Shown here: piece after piece, positions 8,986 through 19,665 of the stretch | Layout: the number at the start of each line of letters is the position of its first letter | Position numbering within the stretch: the stretch's first letter is position 1 | NCBI GenBank assembly: GCA_031771865.1 | Contig: JASISA010000025.1 | Location: 1,736,001-1,800,000, forward strand | DNA from: Nothophaeocryptopus gaeumannii | Taxonomy: Eukaryota; Ascomycota; Dothideomycetes; Mycosphaerellales; Mycosphaerellaceae | Reading direction: 5' to 3' | DNA: 64,000 nt | The notes under the pieces: model-generated | Databases searched by the model: none | What the model saw: the letters and a program-made list of their open reading frames with translations, nothing else | Told to the model about the DNA's origin: nothing | Made by a program: the position numbers and the translations under genes

Positions 8986-9441
8986 ATGAGCCAAGGAAAT
9001 CGCCCTGTCGGCACTCTTCTTCAACTGTCACAAGAAGCCGAGACCAGAATGATCGAAGACTACCTCATCACTCTCGCTACCCAACTCGTCGAGCTCCGGA
9101 ACAAGAGAGACTGGACCAATCCGCTATATTCCCGCGCTCTGTCGGCAAACGTGTGTACCGTTATGTCCGGCCAAACGTCCACTGGAATCGAGACCTGGAT
9201 GAATGTCTACAAACGAATAGCAGATGTCTCGCGTAAGGTCCATACCGAGGTTACCGATGCCAGCGCCAACGTATACTTGGAGAGTGGATCGGGATCTGTG
9301 ATGCTGGGTTTGAGGTTCATTGATTGCACTGATGGGCTCGAGAGGGTAGGGAGTTCGTTGAGCCAATGGAAGAGGACGAGGAGCGGAGAGTGGAGGTGTA
9401 TTTCTTGGGAGTTGATGAGTGGAATGGAGTTGGGCGAGTAG
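8986..9441 (+). CDS. hypothetical protein, possibly NTF2/SnoaL-like
   Basis: This is a single open frame of 151 aa from ATG 8986. It has an N-terminal helix (QEAETRMIEDYLITLATQL), a central segment with VELRNKRDWTNPLYSR, and a C-terminal strand pattern ending in WRCISWELMSG. The order of helix, polar loop and terminal strands, and the final Trp-rich strand, recall small NTF2-like (SnoaL) proteins of fungi. No catalytic residues can be named, so this is only a suggestion. The frame continues upstream to an ATG at 8611 (276 aa), but that extension has unlike composition. It follows the ABM gene on the same strand by about 480 bp, and both precede the thiolase gene. Confidence 0.55.
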   Translation: MSQGNRPVGTLLQLSQEAETRMIEDYLITLATQLVELRNKRDWTNPLYSRALSANVCTVMSGQTSTGIETWMNVYKRIADVSRKVHTEVTDASANVYLESGSGSVMLGLRFIDCTDGLERVGSSLSQWKRTRSGEWRCISWELMSGMELGE

Positions 9442-10257
9442 GCGAGATGAGTCCGCAGTGTGGTCATGTTGAACGGACGGATGATATGGTCTCTTCTCTC
9501 ATGCGAACGACACTGGTGGAAGCGTTGCCAAAGTGCATGTGCAGGCCCAGCGATGGTACGATCCTTGCTGGCAATCCTGCACGTGCCAAGGAAGTTGCTC
9601 TCATGGTGGATATTTTCCCAGAGAACGGTTTCGATACGCCGCGATTCATGGAGCCGAGCAATTCAAGACGCAGACGAGATATGTGTGTGGCATAAATAAG
9701 TTAAAGCTCAAGACTAACGCGTGAAGACCGCATCGAAAATGAGTTCAGAATAAGTACTGCGGAAATGTCAAAGCTTCGCATCGCAAGACTCGTCCTTTCA
9801 AACTTGTTCTATCCTCTCGTGAACAATGCATATTTTCAGAGGACCAACAACTCTGCGCGCAAGCTCAGACGCTCCTCATTGAAGACTTCGAAGTGATTGA
9901 TAACTGTGCGATGGGCGCGAAGAGCGGAAAGCCCTGAACACGGAAGCCCCTCCGCCTCAGCCAGGGAACAGGCTCCGTGATGACCATGAACCATCCAACA
10001 ACATCATCAGCTGCTCGGAGAAGGGGCCGGGATGGGTAGTACATCAGCGCCGTCTGATCCGGTCTGCTCGGTAGGCCACAATAGTCACTGGCCACTCTTC
10101 GGCTCCTTCACGACGAAGGACCTCGGCCAGAAACCTTGCCTTTCACGGCGGGGCATGTGGCGCTATTCCCGAAGCTCAGGTCAGTTTGAACGACACGCCT
10201 TCGACTACAACTTGTACAGGACCAACAGAGCGGATCTCTAACCACAGCAAAACCATC
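9442..10257. other. intergenic upstream of the thiolase gene
   Basis: This 816-bp region has only short open frames on both strands. No motif or repeat was recognised. The last 100 bp presumably hold the thiolase promoter and leader. An in-frame ATG at 10186 precedes the chosen start but adds an unlikely 24 residues. Confidence 0.4.
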
Positions 10258-11687
10258 ATGGAGATCAAGAAACCTCAGCAGAACGCGTACGTGCTCGGCG
10301 TCGGGCTCACCAAGTTCATCAAGCCCAGACAAACTCGCAGCTATGTCGAGATGGGATTCGAAGCCGGAACAAAGGCCATGTTAGATGCTCAGATTACGTA
10401 CGACGATGTCGAAATGGGCGTTGCATGCTTCTGCTATGGCGATACCTGCAGTGGCCAACGAGTATTTTACCAGTTCGGCATGACTGGCATTCCCGTCTAT
10501 AACACCAACAACGCGTGTGCCACTGGCTCCACTGGTCTTCACATGGCAAGGACGTTGATCCGGGCTGGTGCAGCAGACTGCATAATGGTCGTCGGCTTCG
10601 AACAGATGCAGCCGGGTTCTATCAAGAGTGGTTGGAGCGATCGGCCCAGCCCAATGGAGCAGCCCACTAAGCTGATGGAAGAGCTGTTTGGCAAGCATGA
10701 GAGCCCCAGGAACGCACAGTACTTTGCAAACGCCGGACGAGAGTACATGGAGAAGTATGGTTGGCCTCGTCTCAGCGCTGCATCATACTAAGTTGCAATA
10801 GATACGGCGCCGAGGCTAGAGACTTCGCTGAGATTGGACGCATCAGCCACGAGCATTCAACAAGAAACCCATACGCCCAGTTTCAGCAAGAATACAGTCT
10901 TGATGAAATCGCCAACTCCACCATGATTCACTTCCCCGTCACCAAGCTCCAGTGCTCTCCAACATCCGACGGCTCAGGGTCGGCCATCATCGTATCAGAA
11001 CGCTTCCTCAAGGAGAAAAAGCCCCATCTCTGGGACCAGGCCATTCTCATGGCAGGCCAACAACTCCAGACCGACCCACCTTCGCTCTACTCCAAGAGTG
11101 CGATGGACCTCTGCGGTTTCGGCATGACCAAGAATGCGGTCCAACTCGCATACAAGGAGGCTGGCGTCACGGCAAAAGACATCACCGTTTGCGAGCTCCA
11201 CGACTGCTTCTCAGCCAACGAGCTCATCCTGTTGGAAGGCCTTGGTTTCTCCGAGCCTGGAAAAGCGCACGAAATGGTCCGAAACGGCGACATCACATTC
11301 GGCGGCAAGGGCCCTGTCGTCAACCCATCCGGCGGTCTCATTTCCAAAGGCCACCCTCTCGGCGCCACCGGTCTCGCTCAGTGTGCCGAACTCACCTGGC
11401 AACTACGCGGTTGGGCCAACAACAGGCATGTCGACGCGAACGTGGCGCTTCAGCACAATCTTGGTCTAGGAGGCTGCGTTGTCATTAATGTGTACAAACG
11501 CGCTGACGGGAAGTGGAACAAGAAGCTCTCGGATCAAGAGGCTATCAAGGGGACGAAATGGAAGTATAACCCTGCTACTGCAGCGAAGACGACCACAATG
11601 GAGGAGAGTCAGAGTGTGAGGAGTAGGAAGTATGCGGTGGATTATGCGCTGAGTGATATTCCGGAGAAGATTCAGTCGAGATTGTAA
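10258..11687 (+). CDS. SCP2-type peroxisomal thiolase (sterol carrier protein x thiolase family)
   Basis: Two exons, 10258-10754 and 10802-11687, are joined over a 47-nt intron (10755-10801; donor GTATGG, branch TACTAAG, acceptor AATAG) to give 460 aa. The catalytic nucleophile is Cys87 in NNACATGSTGL. The second exon holds the paired motif ELHDCFSANEL and the C-terminal GHPLGATG loop, so all thiolase active-site elements of the SCPx family are present. The SCP2 lipid-transfer domain found in animal SCPx is absent, as is usual for stand-alone fungal versions. The last three residues are SRL, a good PTS1 peroxisomal targeting signal. The expected role is thiolytic cleavage of branched or long-chain 3-ketoacyl-CoA in peroxisomal beta-oxidation. 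The exact substrate is inferred. Confidence 0.93.
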
Positions 11688-12372
11688 GAACGTGCGTGTA
11701 GGAACGGCAGAATGCAGAAGTTGCTGGATGACTTCGCCGTTCCTCGCCGACCTCTGAGTTTCCACTTAGTACCAGAGAGCAAGGTGGTACAGTCGCACGA
11801 GAGCCAATTTTGCTGGCTGATGGATATCTGCAGACTGCTCTTCCCACTTACGTCTCTGAATAGGCGCGTACGTATCCTATCAGCAAGCTCTTCCTGGATA
11901 GTCTTGTTGCTGCGAAGGCCTGTTATCTCTTGCATTGCAAAGAGATGGAAGCCTTTGCGGAGCTATCTCCCCGGGTGAACCAGAAGTTGTTCAGCGTTGC
12001 GTGTGTCTACCTGCATCAATGTTGCTTTGATGAAAGGCAGCGGAGAAGAGTATTCGAGCCAGAAGTCAGTGGGCTGGAGGATGTAATGCATCTTTTCACG
12101 GCCCAGAACCTGGATCGCCTTTGGCTTGGTAAAAAGATGGCCTGAATCTTCCGTTGCTTTCGCTCTGAGCCAGTTCAAAGCGCTTGAATTATGGATAGCG
12201 TGCATAGTATCTGAAGAAGTGCATGCGGAGAGATGGTACGAGCGAATTCGCAAGAGATCCTCATCGCATGCACCGTGCCTCAGGCTCCTACTCATCTCCA
12301 CCATCTCACCTTCCCCTGAACCCTGCCAACCCAAAACCTAGCAACTCCTTGAACACACTCTTCGTCACGAAC
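11688..12372. other. intergenic
   Basis: The longest open frame (minus strand 12334-11963) has no family features and looks non-coding. The last 100 bp before the next gene are C-rich, as expected for a leader. Confidence 0.4.
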
Positions 12373-12441
12373 ATGACTCCCTCATGCGCTTCTCCGACAT
12401 TTTCCTTTCATTGTGTCGATTCTTGCTGTCGCCCGCTTTGA
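12373..12441 (+). promoter_or_regulatory. upstream ORF overlapping the metallophosphoesterase start
   Basis: An ATG at 12373, 11 bases before the main ATG and in another reading frame, opens a 22-codon frame ending in TGA at 12439-12441, inside the main coding region. If the leader includes it, this overlapping uORF should lower translation of the main protein unless ribosomes skip it. The transcript start is not known. Confidence 0.35.
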
Positions 12442-13919
12442 TAGGCACAGTGTACCTCTACTTCTACCCACCGCTTCACGGATGCGGGTTCCCCGAAGCG
12501 CGACAGGCGGAAGCAGCATGCTATTTTGGCGATGACAAGAGGGCCGCGGTGCCTGGAGAGAAAGCGCCGTTTCGATTGCTTGCTCTGGGTGATCCGCAGC
12601 TTGAAGGGGATACGAGTCTGCCCGGGCGTGGCAGGGCGGAGGTGTTTCCTAGTTTGAAGAGGATATGGAGTGGGCTTGAAAGAGATGGGCTGGCGAGCTT
12701 GTCGAGCAGTCTGAGCAGGGAGGGCAAGAGATTCTGGGAAGAGGATTTACCGAAGGTGCTGAAGACATACCATAAGAAGTTGGACCTTTGGGGAAATGAC
12801 CTCTACTTGGCGCATGTTTACCGGACCATGAGCTGGTACACCGATCCCACGCATGTTGCTGTGCTTGGAGACTTGCTAGGTAGCCAGTGGATTGGCGATG
12901 AGGAGTTTGCATCAAGGTCGAATCGATTCTGGAATACCGTCTTCAGAGGTGGGCAGAAGGTGCCTAGGACTGTTATGGATACCAGCAGCACCCAGGCAGA
13001 GATTCTGCAGGAGGACAAGGCGTGGCAGAACAGAATCATCGCTATCGCGGGAAACCATGATATTGGATACGCGGGAGATATCGATGAACATCGCGTTGAA
13101 CGTTTCGAGGACGAGTACGGCAGGGTCAACTGGGAGGTACGCTTCGCTCTGAACGAGACGACGAGGTTCAGTGGATTGCAGCGGACGAGGCCTGAGCTGC
13201 GATTGGTCATTCTGAACTCGATGAATCTCGACGAGCCCTACGCCAACTTCGAGCTACACCAAAACTCGCACGACTTCATGAATGAGAGGCTGCACTGGCA
13301 GACGCCGCCAGCGGATACTGGAACCATCCTGCTGACCCATATTCCGCTCCACAAGCGACGAGGCGTATGTGTCGATGGCCCGTTCTTCGACTATTTCTCC
13401 GAAGATCAGGGCGGCGGAATAAAAGAGCAAAACCACCTCTCACGCGAGTCCAGCGAGCTCATTCTTGATGGACTCAATGGACCCGAACGAGGCCGCAAAG
13501 CAATCATCTTGAATGGACACGACCACGCTGGCTGCGACACGTACCACTCCCGACCCAAGGAGATTGATATCGAGGCATATGTGGCACGAGCACCTGAGGA
13601 TGACTGGGAAGCACAGCACTACTCTCAAGCAGGGTCTCGCGTGACCAACTCCAGCCTGACCGGCATCCGCGAGGTGACTGTGCGCAGCATGATGGGCGAG
13701 TTTGGGGGAAACGCGGGCTTGCTCAGTGCATGGTGGGATAAAGAGACGCAGGAGTGGAAATTTGACTACGCATCTTGCATGGTAGGTGTGCAGCATGTCT
13801 GGTGGGCGGTGCATGTGTTGGACATTATTGTGCTTGGATTGGGCATTACTGGCATGGTGTGTGCAGTGATAGAGGAACTCAGCAGATCGGAGACCACGGT
13901 AGAGAAGAAGACACAATAA
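12384..13919 (+). CDS. membrane metallophosphoesterase of the Cdc1/Ted1 (MPPE1) type
   Basis: This is a single exon encoding 511 aa. A hydrophobic N-terminus (residues about 6-26, LSLCRFLLSPALIGTVYLYF) acts as a signal anchor. A second hydrophobic segment near the C-terminus (VHVLDIIVLGLGITGMVCAV) gives the two-span layout of Cdc1/Ted1 proteins. The dinuclear metal site motifs occur in order: GDPQLEG, GDLLGSQW, GNHDIGY, LTHIPLHKR and NGHDHAGCD. In yeast and animals this family removes ethanolamine phosphate from GPI-anchor glycans in the ER, helping exit of GPI proteins. That role is transferred by family, not shown here. The catalytic domain faces the ER lumen in the model. An overlapping uORF precedes the start. 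Confidence 0.88.
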   Translation: MRFSDIFLSLCRFLLSPALIGTVYLYFYPPLHGCGFPEARQAEAACYFGDDKRAAVPGEKAPFRLLALGDPQLEGDTSLPGRGRAEVFPSLKRIWSGLERDGLASLSSSLSREGKRFWEEDLPKVLKTYHKKLDLWGNDLYLAHVYRTMSWYTDPTHVAVLGDLLGSQWIGDEEFASRSNRFWNTVFRGGQKVPRTVMDTSSTQAEILQEDKAWQNRIIAIAGNHDIGYAGDIDEHRVERFEDEYGRVNWEVRFALNETTRFSGLQRTRPELRLVILNSMNLDEPYANFELHQNSHDFMNERLHWQTPPADTGTILLTHIPLHKRRGVCVDGPFFDYFSEDQGGGIKEQNHLSRESSELILDGLNGPERGRKAIILNGHDHAGCDTYHSRPKEIDIEAYVARAPEDDWEAQHYSQAGSRVTNSSLTGIREVTVRSMMGEFGGNAGLLSAWWDKETQEWKFDYASCMVGVQHVWWAVHVLDIIVLGLGITGMVCAVIEELSRSETTVEKKTQ

Positions 13920-15707
13920 ATTACAAAGCTGTTCTGCTGTATTATTTCTGGCTCAACATTTGCAGCACAAGAGACATCAAGCCGGTGGATTTCGTTGCCT
14001 ATAAGACGAGAAGCGTCTCACGTGCGTCTTCCTCAGTCATCCTTCGTGAATCTTCGGCATTCCTCTGTCTTGAGGACACGGCATGTAAAAGGAGTGTAGG
14101 TCTGACAGTCGATGCTATTGGTATGATCAACCAAGGTCTTCCTAGTCAACATCGGCGACGTTTGAACATGTGGCTGTGGGTAGTGTCTCCACTTGGTATG
14201 CAGCAGCGCGAGTACAGCGGCGAACAGTTCATCGATCGTAACCCAACAACCAGGTGAGGCTGGAGTGCCACGTCAGGTACCGATTGCACGGCGGATAAGT
14301 CGTGAGAATTGAACAGCATCTATCTCTGTGCCGTCTTCAAGTGCACGTTGTGGTTTCTGAATTCGATATGGGCATCCATGACTGCGCCGCTAATGCATGA
14401 CCACAGCTCACGAAACGACGTCCGAGGCGTGTGAGCTCGACCAGGCATGCAAAGTGACTTGTTCGGCGGGAGTTCTCGAAGCCTTCCGCCTTGCAAAGTG
14501 GCAGACTCCACATCCAGGCCGACGGGTCACTCGGTGAGAGCTGTCTGCTGTCGCACGACACCTTCGGGGCTTGGGCACAGCATGGTCCATTTGTAAAGAA
14601 CGGCAATTACTCCGGGCCACAGAAATGCAACGCCAGGCAGAGTGAGACCGTATGGGCAGACAAGCAAACGTGTCTTTTCGATGATTGGGTCTGGCGGCAG
14701 CGAGTCCAATGCAGCCATGCAGCCATGCAGCCATGCATGACCATATGCAGACCATCTCGCGGAGCATGGCTCTGCCAAGTCTGTTCGAAGGAGCTGCAGA
14801 AGGACTTGCGCAAGAGCGTGGGCAGTGACCAGCCGTCTTCTGCTGCTTCTAATTCGCGCAGTGAGCTGCTCGACCGCTTTCGATTCGACTACACCTCTTC
14901 AGAAGTGAGGTCTGGTCTTGTGAGTTCCCGTATACATTCGGCATTCGGCATTGATATACCGCTCGGCTCCCCTGGAGCATTACATCACCACCACCACTCT
15001 GCGAGAGAGAGGCTGGCAAGCTGGGTCGACGCCAAGCAACATCCAGGCCTTGAATCCTACCGTTGCGACAGCTCCAACGTCCACCGATCGCTGCTTGGGA
15101 GCGTCTGCTCCTGACCCTTCAATCCCTCCAACGACATCGACTCCAGTCGCGACACTTCTCCGCCCTCTGCGACTACTGTTGTATCTCTAGGACCCTAGCG
15201 ATCTTTGATACTGCCGCCTCGCCGCCGGCCCTAGGAGCTGTCCCGCACGTCAGTGCTCGACGATACCACCCTAGATCCTGGCACAGAATCCTTTTCGCTG
15301 CAGCAGAAGCAGCCTTGTTGCAGACTGCCGCTTGTTCGACCTCAGTCCCGAGCGCTCCCTTCGGCACCTTCCCATTATTTCCTTTGGCGCGCACGACAGC
15401 ACGCCCCCGTGCGACAACCTCGAACGCCATCAAAGACGCAGCGATCGACCCGATTTGTAATGATACGCCTACTTGTCGTGCTTGTACAGCACCCGCGCGT
15501 AACGAGACCGTGACGATTCGAAACGAAACCTTTGCTTCAGCTCTGCAATTTGACGCCAGCCTCTGATTTCGAGACGTCTACCGATTCATTTACATACGAT
15601 ACCAACATAGCGGACAGGCGATATATATTTGGCAGCCTTGGGCTTGTGCCGGTTGTACAGGACGATCTATGTTATACCAACACGAGGACCGATAGCAAGG
15701 CAGGGCA
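13920..15707. other. long intergenic region
   Basis: This 1.8-kb region has no recognisable gene. Plus-strand frames such as 14491-15114 are low-complexity and show no splice continuity. It includes a small tandem repeat (14711-14734) and a CATCACCACCACCACTC stretch near 14983. It probably contains the promoter and a long leader of the next gene. Confidence 0.4.
14711..14734. repeat. microsatellite (GCAGCCAT)x3
   Basis: Three perfect tandem copies of the 8-bp unit GCAGCCAT are followed by the partial unit GCAT. No function is implied. Confidence 0.8.
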
Positions 15708-18700
15708 ATGGACCCAGATCAACGAGGGTTCGACGAACTTGAAAGGGCTTTTAGGACTTTCAAGAGGACTGCGTCTTCGAATGGAAGTTTGAAGCGCAAG
15801 ACGACCCATGTCACGCGAACAGTGCCAACCATCACCGCCGATATTCCGTCTGATGTGTCCTCGACCTCCGATACGGCCTACGATACTGGCGCGACTACAC
15901 CCCCTCAGCCGCACCCTCTGAATGGTCTGCCGCCCACGCCGCCGACGATGACGAACAGCGATGTTGCCGAGTCGAAATTAAAGAGAAATTCAAGTCCTGC
16001 GCCGCTGTTTGCCGATCGCGTGAGGAATGCGCTGGAGAGATCAGGACATGTCACTCCGATTATGGAGAGCAATAGTCCTCCGACACCAGACCCATCGCCG
16101 CCAGGAAGAGTTGATAGGCTGGCCGTTTCGCGACCGGAGTTGATACACTATCCGAGCTCATATGCAGATTCTTTCAAGACCGCAACCGAAGGGCGGAGTC
16201 TCCATGGCAGCACTAGTCAAGTGCATCTCTTGGCCGCGGACATCGACGAAACGCCGAGGCAGAGCTGGGCAGAGACCAATAAGTCTTTGGGCTTGGCCAG
16301 CTCGCCATTGGCGTTCCAAAGGCCTGTCAGTAAAAGGAGCGATCCAGACTCCGAGATTGAGGAGACGAGGCCCAAGACCTATTACGAGGAGTCGGACGGC
16401 AGCGATATGGAGAAGAATGCGCATTGCCTTGCTGGAGACGAGCGAAATTTTGAAAGTCCGATTGACTCCGCGCCTTCCTCACCAAGTACACGCAAGACTC
16501 TCAGTCATCGCTCTGGTGCTCAGCGACTGCGTAAACCATTTCAACCGGGTGATGAGATTAAGAGGCCCGACGAGTCTCTTTTGTACGGATCCACGGGCTC
16601 GGTAAAGTGGAATAAGCCAACCCATGTGCCTAAGACGCCGCCACCACGGGAGATGGATACCGAATTTCTGAGGAATGCGCAACCCGAATGGCGACCCAAA
16701 CCCCCGGAATCTACAAAAGACGACATTTCTTCGCACAAACTTCAAAACAAGGACTCCCTTACAGCACTTCCTCAGCTGCCATCCAAATTACCGCAGGTCA
16801 GCGCAGAGGAGCGACTGCCGATGACGCCTGAATCTAAATCCCCCCCGAAGTCAAACTTGCGAGTCTTCTCGCCTTTGAGAGAAGAGCCCGAACCTGAGTC
16901 CCCGCCCAACACCGCGCAGAAAGCTTCTTTGGAGGAGAACAACAGGGTGTACAGGATGCTGCAGGAGGAGAATGCCAAGCGACACAGCGCTATCTCGGAT
17001 GGAAGTGTTCAGGTCAGAGTGATGTCAATCTCTCCAGAAACCAAGCGAAAACTGCGGCACTCCAGCAAGCGTGATTCGCTCCGCGCGGACATCAGTATGG
17101 CGGATAGCAAAAGGAGCAGCTCGGACAGTGCACAAAAGCTGCGACATAAGAGAGCGATGAACTCGCTGGACAGCAGCGAGCCCGCAGACTCCCCACCCGT
17201 CACCAAGGACCACGCTGCTCCGAAGATCTCCGCTCGCATCTCTCGATTCAATCCTGGCGAGAATGGGTTTGATTACTGGTCTGCGATTCCCGAATCGGCG
17301 AAGGTAGCTCCAGCTAATGCTCTTGGGAATCCGCGCACGTTAAAGCGGTCTTTGCGAGTCAACAGCATCGACAAAGGTCGCTGCTCTGTGAGTGATCCAA
17401 CGGCTAGGCCACTCCGTGTGGATTCCACTGCTCTTACCGGCCATGGCATCTTCGCAGAGCCTACCCCATCGCCGCGGCTAAGGAGGTCTTCGGTCGACCA
17501 CCGTCTGGAGAATAACGATGAAGTGCGAAGAACAAGTCTGAGCCACGAGCAGCAGAGCGTTGCTGTCGCCGCGGATGTCAAGCTCGATAGGCCCGAGCAA
17601 AACATTCTTGGCAAAGAACAGCCTGACTTGTCTCTTCCACGTGAGCCACGCAGGTCCGAGCACTCAGAAAGGTCGCCCTTTCGCGATCGCCAAGCCTCGT
17701 CTGTAAGAACTCAGACAACTTCTCCCAGGCGCAAGAGCTTGGACGTCCGGCATCTCCATCCTATCACAACACCGATTTCTACCTTTTCAGGTACCCTTGG
17801 CTCTGAGGCGGAATACGGGGAAGGCCGCGCCGTCGAGCTGTATCCCCATAAGAACGAAAGCCTTGTTGTAGTGCACAGCTTGCAACGCAATGCCGTACCG
17901 GATCATGATCTTCTCGAAGAAGCCAGCAATGAAGAGTTATACGAGGATGCGCAGTCCAGCCACGAGCAGCCTGTACCCTTTAAAGCGTTTGTCGAGGATC
18001 CGGGTCACGTCTCAACTCAGATAGGCAAGCCGCTCCATTCAGTGGACAGTCCATTGACGAACCCTCGTGCCGCGCCAGAGCCGCCGGTCATCAAGTTCAT
18101 TCCTCCGACACCGATGGAAGAGTTGGAGCGTAGGCTGGAAGAAGAGCCTGATCGTCAACATCAGACCCCGCGAAATGGAGTCCAGAGACGCGTCAGTCTC
18201 AAGCAGCGTATGCGCCGATATAGCGAGAGTCTTGTGCAGCCCTTTCCATTCGCTCGCGGCGGATCTGTTCGCAGGACTGCTTCGGCCAGACGAGCCATGC
18301 CTCCACCCGAAGACCGACCTACACACCTCTCCTCTTTCTGGCAGCCCAGAGACTTCTGGGAGGAATACGATAGCGAGGAAGAGACGAATCCCGAGGATCT
18401 AGAGCCTCTACCTGCCGGCGGCGACACTTCCGAGATCCACGACGGTGCCAACGACAAGAGACGCTTCTTCCCTCGCGCAATGAGCAAGCGCATGCCTGGC
18501 TTTCGAGGTAACGGCGGCTTCCTCGTTGGCAACTCGCTCGGCATCGATCGGCATGGTACAAACAGGCGTCGCCATCACATTGATAAGAAGACGAGCGAGG
18601 AGATGTTGAGACGTCTTGCTGAGAGAAGGCGACGAAGGACATTTACAGTGCCCTTCTTGAACGGAACCAAAGTTGAGTATGTTGGTCTGTCGGCTTTCAC

Positions 18701-18800
18701 CGCAAGAGTCAAAGACGTGAGGCGAAGAAGGCAAGACAAAGCAACCGAGAAGAGGCGCGATAAGCTTCGCGAGCAGATTGGAACTCGAGTTGTATCATGA
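15708..18800 (+). CDS. large disordered Ser/Pro-rich protein with basic C-terminus, function unknown
   Basis: This is a single exon of 1030 aa, with ATG in good context (GGGCAATGG). Most of the protein is low complexity, rich in Ser, Pro, Arg and Glu, and carries many SP/TP sites (PPTPDPSPPGR, VPKTPPPRE, SPRRKS), as in kinase-regulated scaffold or cytoskeletal proteins. Predicted order is confined to the ends. At the N-terminus is FDELERAFRTFKR. At the C-terminus a basic helix (EEMLRRLAERRRRRTF) is followed by FLNGTKVEYVGLSAF and a second basic helix. The C-terminal 80 residues look the most conserved. I do not recognise a named family. Nuclear or cortical location is possible from composition only. 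Confidence 0.85.
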   Translation: MDPDQRGFDELERAFRTFKRTASSNGSLKRKTTHVTRTVPTITADIPSDVSSTSDTAYDTGATTPPQPHPLNGLPPTPPTMTNSDVAESKLKRNSSPAPLFADRVRNALERSGHVTPIMESNSPPTPDPSPPGRVDRLAVSRPELIHYPSSYADSFKTATEGRSLHGSTSQVHLLAADIDETPRQSWAETNKSLGLASSPLAFQRPVSKRSDPDSEIEETRPKTYYEESDGSDMEKNAHCLAGDERNFESPIDSAPSSPSTRKTLSHRSGAQRLRKPFQPGDEIKRPDESLLYGSTGSVKWNKPTHVPKTPPPREMDTEFLRNAQPEWRPKPPESTKDDISSHKLQNKDSLTALPQLPSKLPQVSAEERLPMTPESKSPPKSNLRVFSPLREEPEPESPPNTAQKASLEENNRVYRMLQEENAKRHSAISDGSVQVRVMSISPETKRKLRHSSKRDSLRADISMADSKRSSSDSAQKLRHKRAMNSLDSSEPADSPPVTKDHAAPKISARISRFNPGENGFDYWSAIPESAKVAPANALGNPRTLKRSLRVNSIDKGRCSVSDPTARPLRVDSTALTGHGIFAEPTPSPRLRRSSVDHRLENNDEVRRTSLSHEQQSVAVAADVKLDRPEQNILGKEQPDLSLPREPRRSEHSERSPFRDRQASSVRTQTTSPRRKSLDVRHLHPITTPISTFSGTLGSEAEYGEGRAVELYPHKNESLVVVHSLQRNAVPDHDLLEEASNEELYEDAQSSHEQPVPFKAFVEDPGHVSTQIGKPLHSVDSPLTNPRAAPEPPVIKFIPPTPMEELERRLEEEPDRQHQTPRNGVQRRVSLKQRMRRYSESLVQPFPFARGGSVRRTASARRAMPPPEDRPTHLSSFWQPRDFWEEYDSEEETNPEDLEPLPAGGDTSEIHDGANDKRRFFPRAMSKRMPGFRGNGGFLVGNSLGIDRHGTNRRRHHIDKKTSEEMLRRLAERRRRRTFTVPFLNGTKVEYVGLSAFTARVKDVRRRRQDKATEKRRDKLREQIGTRVVS

Positions 18801-19665
18801 TGGACGATGCGGTGTGGGCACCGTTCAATGAGGTGATAATCTTTGCGAAGGCGGCAGTTTTGGCATCTTTCAGCGAGATGCACGATGCGACGATGATTGC
18901 GGATTTCACGCATTTCTAACGAAGAACATGATTTTATATTCAGGACCGGACGGTTTATATCTTTCTCACGGCCGCAAGCGGATTGCATTTTGACAACGAA
19001 TGTTTTGGATGACCAAGCATGTCGATATGATTTGACGAGCGAGCGACTGACTTCTGTGGATATCATGACGAAGTGACGAAATGAGTGCTTCTTGATGTTT
19101 CTGGATCTTGGAAGCAACGATATTGTACAATATGTATGCGCTATGAACTTATGATGTCTTCCTCTTCAGCCCCCTTCCTGTGGCATTGCTCGGCTGCGAG
19201 TCGCGTAGACGTACGTGCATTCCCAGAGCGTTTTTGGAACTGCTGATTTCGCACGCATCAGTCTCGCCAGAAGTTCCAGTTCTGAAGACGACGACTGCCA
19301 GATTAGTAGCAGAGGGATGATTATCGGTGCGCAGCCTTCTCCTTAGGCCTGAAAACGGTGAAAAGAGTGCCACCGGAATAGCGCCTCTGAGCAACCACAT
19401 GCAAGGACCACCATGCGTTGGCAAGCGGCGATGGACCAACAAGCTGTGTCGATCTTTGAGCATTTAACGAGTTGGGCAAGGGATCTTGTTCAGCCTCACC
19501 AGAGATCGTGCGTCGCCACGAGAACGAACGTGCGTGCTCAAAATAAGACGGGAAAATACTTGACATGTTCTTACATAACATGAGTTGACTGGTCGTTTGC
19601 AACGCTTTTACCCTCGCTTTTGCTGGTGATTCGGTGAGTTGACGACCTCCACTCATTTGGACAAG
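18801..19665. other. intergenic
   Basis: This 865-bp region holds the 3' flank of the disordered-protein gene and the promoter of the GPI-protein gene. Minus-strand frames here (19117-18575 and others) are shadows or random. A hydrophobic stretch LVVCNAFTLAFAG can be read at about 19588-19626, in frame with a possible upstream exon, but it has no intact start. Confidence 0.4.

Noticed and set aside
14491..15114. 207-codon plus-strand frame between the phosphoesterase and the disordered protein
   Set aside because: It has mixed low-complexity composition and no conserved segment, splice sites or neighbours to support it.
18575..19117. 180-codon minus-strand frame at the 3' end of the disordered-protein gene
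   Set aside because: It half overlaps conserved plus-strand coding and has no recognisable features.
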